The notes under the pieces are model-generated. The model had not been told where the DNA came from. It saw only the letters and a program-made list of their open reading frames with translations, and made no database searches. From an uncultured Leucobacter sp. (lineage in GTDB: Bacteria > Actinomycetota > Actinomycetes > Actinomycetales > Microbacteriaceae): DNA of 6,072 bases. Of this stretch, positions 1-4,799 are shown in pieces. The stretch is from NCBI GenBank assembly GCA_945952575.1, contig CAMFIY010000174.1:1-6072 (forward strand), in the 5' to 3' direction. The translations under genes were made by a program, and so were the position numbers. The stretch's first letter is position 1. Every line of letters starts with the position of its first letter.

Positions 1-58
1 AGCCGATATCGTTGATCGCGACCTGCTTGCTTGTCTCTCCGGTCGTTGCGTTCGTCAT
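1..58 (-). CDS. rpsA: 30S ribosomal protein S1, N-terminal fragment (cut by window edge)
   Basis: S1 is an RNA-binding protein made of repeated S1 (OB-fold) domains that helps the 30S subunit bind mRNA. Only the first 19 residues are visible, starting at the ATG at 58-56: MTNATTGETSKQVAINDIG. The stretch QVAINDIG matches the conserved start of actinobacterial S1 as I remember it (QVAVNDIGS in Mycobacterium, QVAINDIGS in Microbacteriaceae), just before the first S1 domain. A GGAG ribosome binding site at 68-71 lies 9 nt upstream. Its position beyond polA agrees with the polA-rpsA order known in mycobacteria. The identification rests on a short peptide plus gene order; no S1 domain is visible because the gene continues to the left of the window. 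Confidence 0.82.
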   Translation of the reverse strand, partial: MTNATTGETSKQVAINDIG

Positions 59-67
59 GTAATTGGT

Positions 68-71
68 CTCC
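68..71 (-). promoter_or_regulatory. Ribosome binding site of rpsA
   Basis: On the minus strand GGAG is followed by 9 nt and then the ATG at 58. The sequence fits pairing with the 16S rRNA 3' end and supports this start codon. Confidence 0.6.
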
Positions 72-106
72 ACAATGGACAGGGAATCAGGCGGATCGCA
101 TGCTGC

Positions 107-132
107 TTCGATCGGCTTCGCAGCCGAACGAA
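107..132 (-). other. Hairpin in the gap between the hydrolase gene and rpsA
   Basis: The inner stem is a perfect 6-bp inverted repeat (112-117 with 122-127, TCGGCT/AGCCGA) around a 4-nt loop at 118-121. After one A/A mismatch (111 with 128) the stem continues for 4 bp (107-110 with 129-132). It starts 88 nt past the hydrolase stop and ends 48 nt before the rpsA ATG. There is no T-run on either side, so it is not a classical intrinsic terminator. It could be a U-less terminator of the polA-hydrolase transcript, or a structure in the rpsA 5' leader if transcription starts upstream of it. The repeat is seen directly; the role is inference. Confidence 0.5.
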
Positions 133-181
133 CACGCTTCCGCACGTGGACATGGTTGAGTCGTCAAAGATATGACATTCC

Positions 182-211
182 AGCTTACCGCGTTCCAGGG
201 CCCGTAGGCAA
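182..211 (-). promoter_or_regulatory. Candidate rpsA promoter
   Basis: On the minus strand TTGCCT (211-206) is separated by 18 nt from TAAGCT (187-182), a TANNNT-type actinobacterial -10. Transcription would begin near 175 and give a leader of roughly 117 nt that contains the hairpin at 107-132. The match to the -35 consensus is moderate (4 of 6). rpsA needs a promoter or read-through from polA, and this is the best pair I can see in the 161-bp gap. Confidence 0.35.
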
Positions 212-219
212 CCGGAGAT

Positions 220-795
220 TCAGCTCCGCGCGAGCAGATCCAAGGCCCGCTCGAGCACCAGTCCGGTGGCCGAGGGATCCGCGTCCTCGTCCGTATGATC
301 CGTGAAGAGATGGCCGGAGCCGGCATAGGTGAACACCTCGAGGTTCGCGTGCTCCTCGGCGAGCGCTCTGGCCGCCTCGAGGTCGCCGTCATCGACGACC
401 CACGGGTCAGCATCCATCGCGTGGAACTGCACCGGCACGTCGTCCCGCCACGGGAGGCCGAGATAGGAGGGATCGGCGAAGCCGTGCAGCAGGATGCCGC
501 CCCGAGCCTCCGGGGTCGTGGCCAGGAGGCGCTGCGCCGGCATCGTGCCCATCGACATCCCCGCGTAGACGACGCTGCGCGACTTGCCGGCGCGAGAGGC
601 GACCGCCCGTCGACCCACCTCCTCGAAGCCGATGTCCCGCGCATAGTCGAGGCCCGCATCGATCGTCGCGAAGATGCGGCCCTCGAAGAGATCGGGCGTA
701 TCGACGACGTGCCCGCGCTCACGCAGCCGTTCGGCGAAGGCGCGCACGCCGTCGGTCAGCCCACGTACGTGGTGGAACAGAACGACTTCGGCCAT
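220..795 (-). CDS. Dienelactone hydrolase family alpha/beta hydrolase
   Basis: A 191-residue cytoplasmic protein with no signal peptide or membrane segment. It has the compact build of the dienelactone hydrolase family: an N-terminal strand (MAEVVLFHHVRGL), the motif TPDLFEG at 33-39, a nucleophile elbow GMSMG with Ser81, an acidic residue around Asp128/Asp130, and His162 in GSGHLF, giving a plausible Ser-Asp-His triad. Classical dienelactone hydrolases use Cys in the elbow, so the Ser argues for an esterase or other hydrolase of unknown substrate. The start chosen is the ATG at 795 because it has GGAGAG (805-800) just upstream and begins at the first family-like strand; an in-frame extension to 927 is low-complexity and overlaps polA. 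The gap to the polA stop is 17 bp, so the two are probably cotranscribed. Family assignment is firm; substrate is unknown. Confidence 0.85.
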   Translation of the reverse strand: MAEVVLFHHVRGLTDGVRAFAERLRERGHVVDTPDLFEGRIFATIDAGLDYARDIGFEEVGRRAVASRAGKSRSVVYAGMSMGTMPAQRLLATTPEARGGILLHGFADPSYLGLPWRDDVPVQFHAMDADPWVVDDGDLEAARALAEEHANLEVFTYAGSGHLFTDHTDEDADPSATGLVLERALDLLARS

Positions 796-812
796 GTCTC
801 TCTCCGTCGGAA

Positions 813-3464
813 TCAGTGGGCGGCTGCGTTCCAGTTGGCACCGTGCCCCACCTGCACCTCGAGCGGCACCGACAGCTCGGCGGCGCCGGCCATCTCCTCG
901 CGAACGATGGCCTCGAGCGCGTCCCACTCCCCCGCGGCGACCTCGAACATGAGCTCATCATGGATCTGGAGCAGCATCCGCGAAGACATCGACTGCTCGC
1001 GCATCCGCCGTTCGACCTGGATCATGGCGCGCTTGATGATGTCGGCTGCGCTGCCCTGGATCGGCGAGTTCAGCGCGGCGCGCTCGGCGTTCTCGCGCAG
1101 TGCGCGGTGCGGGCTGGCCAGGTCCGGGAACGGGCGACGACGGCCGAAGATGGTCTCGGTGTAGCCGTCGGCCTTCGCCTGCTCGACCACCGAGCGCAGG
1201 TAGTCGCGCACCCCTCCGAAGCGCTCGAAATACTCGACCATCAGCTCCTTGGCCTCCGCGCCGCTGATGCCGAGCTGCTTGGAGAGGCCGAACGCCGAGA
1301 GTCCGTAGGCGAGGCCGTAGGACATCGCCTTCACCTTGGCGCGCATCTCACTCGTCACGTCCTCCGGGGGCACGCCGAAGATCCGCGAGCCGACGAAGCG
1401 GTGCAGGTCCTCGCCCGCGTTGAACGCTTCGATCAGCCCGGCATCGCCGGAGAGGTGCGCCATGATCCGCATCTCGATCTGCGAGTAGTCGGCCGTCATC
1501 AGGGTCTCGAAATCGCCCGAATGGATGAAGCCCTCTCGAAGCCTGCGCCCTTCCTCGGTACGGACCGGAATGTTCTGCAGGTTCGGATCGGTCGAAGCGA
1601 GGCGCCCGGTGCTGGAGCCGATCTGCACGAGAGTGGTGTGGATGCGGCCGTCGGCCTGCACCGCTTTGATGAGCGTCTCGATGATCTGGCGCAGCTTGTT
1701 GGCATCGCGATGCGCGAGCAGCGCGTCGAGGAACGGATGCGGGCTCTTCGTCTGCAGGTCGGCCAGCGCCGCGGCATCCGTCGTGTAGCCGGTCTGCGTC
1801 TTGCGCGTCTTCGGCATGTCGAGCTCCTCGAAGAGCACCTGCTGCAGCTGCTTCGGCGAGGAGAGGTTCACCTCGTGGCCGATGGCCGCGAACGCCTCCT
1901 GTTCGAGCGACGCCACGCGCGTCTTCAGTTCGGCCTCGTGCGCTTGGAAGAGCGGGAGATCCACGGCGACACCGCGCTTCTCGAGCGCCGCGAGAACCGG
2001 GAGCAGGGGCAGCTCGATGCTCTCGTACACCTCACCGGTGCGATCCGGGAACTTCGAGACGACCGCGGCATGCACGCGCAGGATGTACCAGGCGACCGTG
2101 CCCGCACCGATCATCGAGCCCTCGTCCGGGACGAGCTGGTTCGGATCCGGCTCCGGCATGTCCTCTCCGAGGTACTTGCGCACGGTTCTCGCCAGCGACT
2201 TCTCGGCCGCGCGCCGCCACACCAGCCAGGCCGCGAGCAGCGCGTCGCCGGCGATGCCGCCGATGGTCGCACCCGTCGCAGCGACCGTGCGGATCTGCGA
2301 CTTCGCATCGAAGAGGATCTTGGGGTCGTCACCGGCCAGCCAGTTCTCGAACAGCGCATAGTCGCGACCGCCCGGGATCCAGTGCAGCTCGACCGAGCTC
2401 TCGAGCGTGGAGAGACCGACGTCGTAGCCTTCGCCGACCGCAGCGATCGTCACCGCGGGCCGATCCGCCTTGCGCAGCCAGTCCTCGAGCTCCTCGTCGA
2501 GCAGCAGCTTCGCCTCGGGCGCGGTCGGCACGTCGAAGGACGCCGTGGAGGACCCGGATGCGGCCTCGGGCACCTCGGCCCCCGCGAGCTTCCCGACTCG
2601 CTGCAGCAGCGTACGGAACTCGAGCTTCGAGAAGACCTGCTGGACCGCCGCCATGTCGATCTCGACGCGCTTCAGCTCGGCGAGATCGACATCGAGCTCG
2701 ACGTCGCGGACCAGGCGATTCAGTCGTCGGTTGCGCTCGGCGAGGTGCGCGTTCTCCCGCAGACTCTCGCCCACCTTGCCGCCGACCTCGTCCTGGCGAC
2801 GCAGCACCTCCTCCAACGAGCCGAACTGGTTGATCCACTTCACCGCGGTCTTCTCGCCCACGCGCGGGATGCCCGGCAGATTGTCGCTCGTCTCGCCGAC
2901 GAGCGCCGCGATCTCGGGGTACTGCTCGGGGCGGATGCCGTACCGCTCCATCACCTTGGCCGCGTCGTAGCGGGTGAGCTCGCTCACGCCTTGCTTGGAG
3001 GGATAGAGCAGCGTCACATTGTCTTCAACGAGCTGGATCGTGTCGCGATCGCCGCTGACGACGAGGACGCGATATCCCTCTGCGGAGCCTCGGGTCGCGA
3101 GCGTCGCCAGGATGTCGTCGGCCTCGAAATTCTCCTTCTCGATGGTGCGGATCCCCATCGCGTGCAGCGCCTCCTGCAGCAGAGGCACCTGCCCCTTGAA
3201 CTCCGGCGGGGTCTCGCCGCGGGTGCCCTTGTACTCCGGGTACTCCTCGGTGCGGAACGAGTGCCGCGAGATGTCGAAGGCGATGGCGAGGGCGTCGGGA
3301 TTCTCGTTCGCCAGCAGGTTGATCAGCATCGAGATGAAGCCGTGAATCGCGTTGGTGTGCTGGCCGGACTGGGTCTGGAAGCTGTCCACCGGCAGCGCGT
3401 AGAACGCGCGGAATGCGAGCGAATGCCCGTCGATGACCATGAGGGTAGGCTGAGGCGTATTCAC
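813..3464 (-). CDS. polA: DNA polymerase I
   Basis: An 883-residue family A polymerase that fills gaps in repair and removes RNA primers. Residues about 5-290 form the 5'-3' nuclease, with acidic metal ligands in DGHS (Asp12), AFD (Asp64), EADD (Glu114, Asp116, Asp117), SGDRD (Asp139, Asp141) and SDN (Asp194). Residues about 310-480 are a proofreading-like domain that lacks the DxE pair of active 3'-5' exonucleases. Residues about 490-883 are the polymerase: motif A TADYSQIE (Asp659), O-helix VKAMSYGLAYG (Tyr716), motif C IHDE (Asp836, Glu837) and the family-typical end NWNAAAH. The start chosen is the GTG at 3464: residues added by the ATG at 3494 (MSVPACRLGN) are not like the family and have no ribosome binding site, while GTG puts the first conserved strand near residue 8, as is usual. 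No Shine-Dalgarno site is well placed, so leaderless initiation is likely. polA is divergent from the thioesterase and followed by the hydrolase. Confidence 0.97.
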   Translation of the reverse strand: MNTPQPTLMVIDGHSLAFRAFYALPVDSFQTQSGQHTNAIHGFISMLINLLANENPDALAIAFDISRHSFRTEEYPEYKGTRGETPPEFKGQVPLLQEALHAMGIRTIEKENFEADDILATLATRGSAEGYRVLVVSGDRDTIQLVEDNVTLLYPSKQGVSELTRYDAAKVMERYGIRPEQYPEIAALVGETSDNLPGIPRVGEKTAVKWINQFGSLEEVLRRQDEVGGKVGESLRENAHLAERNRRLNRLVRDVELDVDLAELKRVEIDMAAVQQVFSKLEFRTLLQRVGKLAGAEVPEAASGSSTASFDVPTAPEAKLLLDEELEDWLRKADRPAVTIAAVGEGYDVGLSTLESSVELHWIPGGRDYALFENWLAGDDPKILFDAKSQIRTVAATGATIGGIAGDALLAAWLVWRRAAEKSLARTVRKYLGEDMPEPDPNQLVPDEGSMIGAGTVAWYILRVHAAVVSKFPDRTGEVYESIELPLLPVLAALEKRGVAVDLPLFQAHEAELKTRVASLEQEAFAAIGHEVNLSSPKQLQQVLFEELDMPKTRKTQTGYTTDAAALADLQTKSPHPFLDALLAHRDANKLRQIIETLIKAVQADGRIHTTLVQIGSSTGRLASTDPNLQNIPVRTEEGRRLREGFIHSGDFETLMTADYSQIEMRIMAHLSGDAGLIEAFNAGEDLHRFVGSRIFGVPPEDVTSEMRAKVKAMSYGLAYGLSAFGLSKQLGISGAEAKELMVEYFERFGGVRDYLRSVVEQAKADGYTETIFGRRRPFPDLASPHRALRENAERAALNSPIQGSAADIIKRAMIQVERRMREQSMSSRMLLQIHDELMFEVAAGEWDALEAIVREEMAGAAELSVPLEVQVGHGANWNAAAH

Positions 3465-3478
3465 GTTCCCCAGCCTAC
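3445..3478. repeat. 11-bp inverted repeat around the polA start codon
   Basis: Arms 3445-3455 (GTAGGCTGAGG) and 3468-3478 (CCCCAGCCTAC) are inverted copies with one mismatch and a 12-nt spacer that contains the polA GTG. Each arm carries TAGGCT, one on each strand. The right-hand copy is well placed as the polA -10. The left-hand copy lies inside polA codons and points toward the divergent thioesterase. It may be an operator, a pair of divergent -10 elements, or chance. Confidence 0.5.
3472..3477 (-). promoter_or_regulatory. Candidate -10 element of polA (leaderless start)
   Basis: TAGGCT fits the TANNNT pattern of actinobacterial -10 boxes. It ends 7 nt before the GTG at 3464, so transcription would begin at or next to the start codon. 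No recognisable -35 hexamer lies 16-19 nt upstream. The same hexamer precedes the tRNA-Leu gene in this window. Confidence 0.5.
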
Positions 3479-3515
3479 AAGCAGGCACCGACATACGCCG
3501 GGGAGATCTCGCGGC

Positions 3516-3523
3516 GGGAAGGA
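3516..3523 (+). promoter_or_regulatory. Ribosome binding site of the thioesterase gene
   Basis: GGGAAGGA lies 5 nt before the GTG at 3529. It decides for this GTG over the internal ATG at codon 27, which would remove a short N-terminal extension. Confidence 0.65.
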
Positions 3524-3528
3524 TCAGC

Positions 3529-3993
3529 GTGAGCGATGCCGCAGGCGCCTCAGGCCGGACAGCACCCCCTGCCGATGACGGACTCGCCTACATCCGATTT
3601 CGCGGGATGGGCGCCCTGGCCGACAAGATGGGCATCACGATGATCGAGTTCACCCGAGAGCGGGCGGTCGCGACGATGCCGGTGGAGGGCAACACGCAGC
3701 CCATCGGCCTCCTCCACGGAGGCGCCTATGTCGTGCTGGCCGAATCGCTCGGCTCGATGCACGCCAACTACGTCGCACCCGAGGGCATGGTGGCCGTCGG
3801 GATCGACATCAACGCCACGCACACCTCTTCGGCGACGGAGGGCACGGTCACCGGGGTCTGCACCCCGGTGCACCTCGGGCGGACCATGACCGTGCACGAG
3901 ATCGCGATCTCCGACGAGCGCGGACGCCGTTGCTCCACGCTCCGGATCACGAACCTCTACAAGCCGTTCAGACAGGAACAGCCCCCGCGCTGA
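3529..3993 (+). CDS. Hotdog-fold acyl-CoA thioesterase (PaaI/YdiI-like, possible MenI)
   Basis: A 154-residue cytoplasmic protein predicted to hydrolyse an acyl-CoA thioester. The hotdog core starts near residue 29 and carries the YdiI/PaaI signature GLLHGGAYVVLAESLGS at 60-76, with His63, Gly64-Gly65 and the likely catalytic Glu72. Further YdiI-like stretches are VGIDINATH (90-98) and GVCTPVHLGR (109-118). The resemblance to E. coli YdiI, the 1,4-dihydroxy-2-naphthoyl-CoA hydrolase of menaquinone synthesis, is close from memory, and actinobacteria use menaquinone, so MenI is a reasonable candidate. Other aryl- or acyl-CoA substrates are equally possible, and no menaquinone gene is in view. 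The first 15 or so residues (MSDAAGASGRTAPPA) are a non-conserved, probably disordered tail. The gene starts with GTG, has a good ribosome binding site, is divergent from polA (64 bp between starts) and converges on pdtaR. Confidence 0.88.
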   Translation: MSDAAGASGRTAPPADDGLAYIRFRGMGALADKMGITMIEFTRERAVATMPVEGNTQPIGLLHGGAYVVLAESLGSMHANYVAPEGMVAVGIDINATHTSSATEGTVTGVCTPVHLGRTMTVHEIAISDERGRRCSTLRITNLYKPFRQEQPPR

Positions 3994-4012
3994 CACGCAG
4001 AGGCCGGTCGTG

Positions 4013-4037
4013 CTCCGGGCCGTCGACGGGCTCGGAG
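4013..4037. terminator. Hairpin between convergent thioesterase and pdtaR genes
   Basis: CTCCGGGCC (4013-4021) pairs with GGCTCGGAG (4029-4037) to give a 9-bp stem with one G-U pair and a 7-nt loop. It lies in the 50-bp gap between two convergent stop codons, where a shared terminator is expected. There is no T-run on either side, as is frequent in high-GC actinobacteria. On the minus-strand transcript the G-U becomes a C-A mismatch, so the stem is stronger for the thioesterase mRNA. Confidence 0.55.
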
Positions 4038-4043
4038 AGCGGT

Positions 4044-4649
4044 TCAGTCGGACTTCTTCTGACCGAGCTGGTCGATGATGGTCTTCGCCACATCCTGCAT
4101 CGTCAGGCGACGATCCATCGAGGCCTTCTGGATCCAGCGGAACGCCTCGGGCTCGGTGAGCCCCATCTTCTCGTTCAGGATGCCCTTCGCGCGGTCCACG
4201 AGCTTGCGGGTCTCGAAGCGCTCGGCGAGATCGGCGACCTCGTTCTCGAGCGCGACGATCTGCTGGAACCGCGACAGCGCGATCTCGATGGCCGGGATCA
4301 GGTCCGCCGGGGTGAAGGGCTTCACCACGTAGGCCAGCGCACCGGCCTCGCCCGCGCGCTCGACAAGCTCCCGCTGGCTGAAGGCCGTCAGCAGCACCAC
4401 CGGGGCGATGTGATCCTTGTTGATCTGCTCGGCCGCAGAGATCCCGTCGAGCTTCGGCATCTTCACGTCCATCACGACCAGATCGGGCTGGAGCTCCTCG
4501 ACCAGGCGCACCGCCTCCTCACCGTCGCCGGCCTCGCCCACCACGTCGAAACCGTTGTCGCGCAGCGTCTCGACGATGTCGAGGCGGATCAGCGATTCGT
4601 CCTCGGCGACGACGACGCGTCGTGCCGGAGTGGTGCTCTGTTCAGTCAT
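4044..4649 (-). CDS. pdtaR: ANTAR-domain response regulator (PdtaR-type transcriptional antiterminator)
   Basis: A 201-residue response regulator. Residues 11-130 are a receiver domain with Glu16-Asp17, phosphoacceptor Asp61 in VVMDVKMP, Thr88 and Lys110 in VVKPF. A short helical linker with coiled-coil character (about 126-148) leads to a C-terminal ANTAR RNA-binding domain at about 148-195, with the typical LVDRAKGIL, the EAF of the second helix and a final three-helix pattern. In the family, phosphorylation by the kinase PdtaS lets ANTAR bind paired RNA hairpins and prevent termination or change translation. M. tuberculosis Rv1626 (PdtaR) has the same architecture and similar length. No kinase gene is in the window; in this family the kinase is usually encoded elsewhere. 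The start is the ATG at 4649; a longer frame to 4721 would run through the tRNA gene and is rejected. Initiation is probably leaderless or uses a distant AGGAG. Confidence 0.93.
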   Translation of the reverse strand: MTEQSTTPARRVVVAEDESLIRLDIVETLRDNGFDVVGEAGDGEEAVRLVEELQPDLVVMDVKMPKLDGISAAEQINKDHIAPVVLLTAFSQRELVERAGEAGALAYVVKPFTPADLIPAIEIALSRFQQIVALENEVADLAERFETRKLVDRAKGILNEKMGLTEPEAFRWIQKASMDRRLTMQDVAKTIIDQLGQKKSD

Positions 4650-4656
4650 GGTCTGT

Positions 4657-4662
4657 ACTTTA
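4657..4662 (-). promoter_or_regulatory. Candidate -10 element of pdtaR
   Basis: TAAAGT fits TANNNT and ends 7 nt before the ATG at 4649, the same spacing as at polA, which suggests transcription starting at the ATG. The competing reading is that AGGAG at 4663-4667 is a ribosome binding site with an unusually long 13-nt spacing on a transcript that starts further upstream, for example read-through from the tRNA gene. No clear -35 is seen because the expected position falls in the tRNA 3' end. Confidence 0.42.
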
Positions 4663-4677
4663 CTCCTGAGATTCGAG

Positions 4678-4759
4678 TGCCGGATGGGGGACTTGAACCC
4701 CCACGCCCGAAGGCAACGCATTTTGAGTGCGCCGCGTCTGCCGATTCCGCCAATCCGGC
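4678..4759 (-). tRNA. tRNA-Leu(CAA)
   Basis: The transcript folds into a complete class II tRNA. The acceptor stem pairs GCCGGAT (4759-4753) with ATCCGGC (4685-4679), and A is the discriminator at 4678. The D arm begins GCGG and ends CGC. The anticodon stem GCGCA/TGCGT encloses loop CTCAAAA (4727-4721), with anticodon CAA at 4725-4723, reading UUG leucine codons. The long variable arm TGCC-TTCG-GGCG is typical of leucine tRNAs. The T arm GGGGG-TTCAAGT-CCCCC is perfect. The 3' CCA is not encoded (CTC follows the discriminator), so CCA must be added after transcription. The gene lies 40 bp past the pyk stop and 28 bp before pdtaR. Confidence 0.96.
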
Positions 4760-4769
4760 CCGGACTAAG

Positions 4770-4775
4770 AGCCTA
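4770..4775 (-). promoter_or_regulatory. Candidate -10 element of tRNA-Leu
   Basis: TAGGCT, identical to the hexamer before polA, ends 10 nt before the tRNA 5' end at 4759. This allows a start a few nucleotides upstream of the mature tRNA. No good -35 is visible. There is no terminator between pyk and this site, so read-through from pyk is also possible. Confidence 0.5.
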
Positions 4776-4799
4776 GCGCACCCCGAAGCCCCGCCGAGC

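Noticed and set aside
162..167. TTGACG on the minus strand as a -35 for rpsA
   Set aside because: It is a good -35 match, but no TANNNT hexamer lies 16-18 nt downstream.
167..197. Minus-strand GGAAC followed by AT-rich TATCTT, as an ECF-sigma or second rpsA promoter
   Set aside because: The spacing (15 nt to GTC, 19 nt from TGGAAC to TATCTT) does not fit a known class well, and a single weak match is expected by chance.
796..927. Longer hydrolase start at 927
   Set aside because: The added 44 residues are Arg/Gly/Ala-rich, overlap polA and have no homology feel; the ATG at 795 has a clear GGAGAG.
295..1164. Plus-strand open frame of 289 codons across the hydrolase and the 3' end of polA
   Set aside because: It is antisense to two clear genes, has no ribosome binding site, and has a composition expected from the shadow frame.
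816..3578. A 920-codon open frame on the plus strand covering all of polA
   Set aside because: It is in codon register with polA on the other strand, so its stops would correspond to TTA, CTA and TCA codons, which polA avoids in this high-GC genome. The protein is Arg/Leu/Ala/His-rich and unlike any family.
3550..3996. Minus-strand open frame antisense to the thioesterase
   Set aside because: Shadow frame of a well-supported gene, with no family resemblance.
4650..4721. Longer pdtaR start at 4721
   Set aside because: The extension translates the tRNA-Leu gene.
4776..4799. Terminator between pyk and tRNA-Leu
   Set aside because: The G-rich run has direct, not inverted, GGGG repeats and makes no stem.
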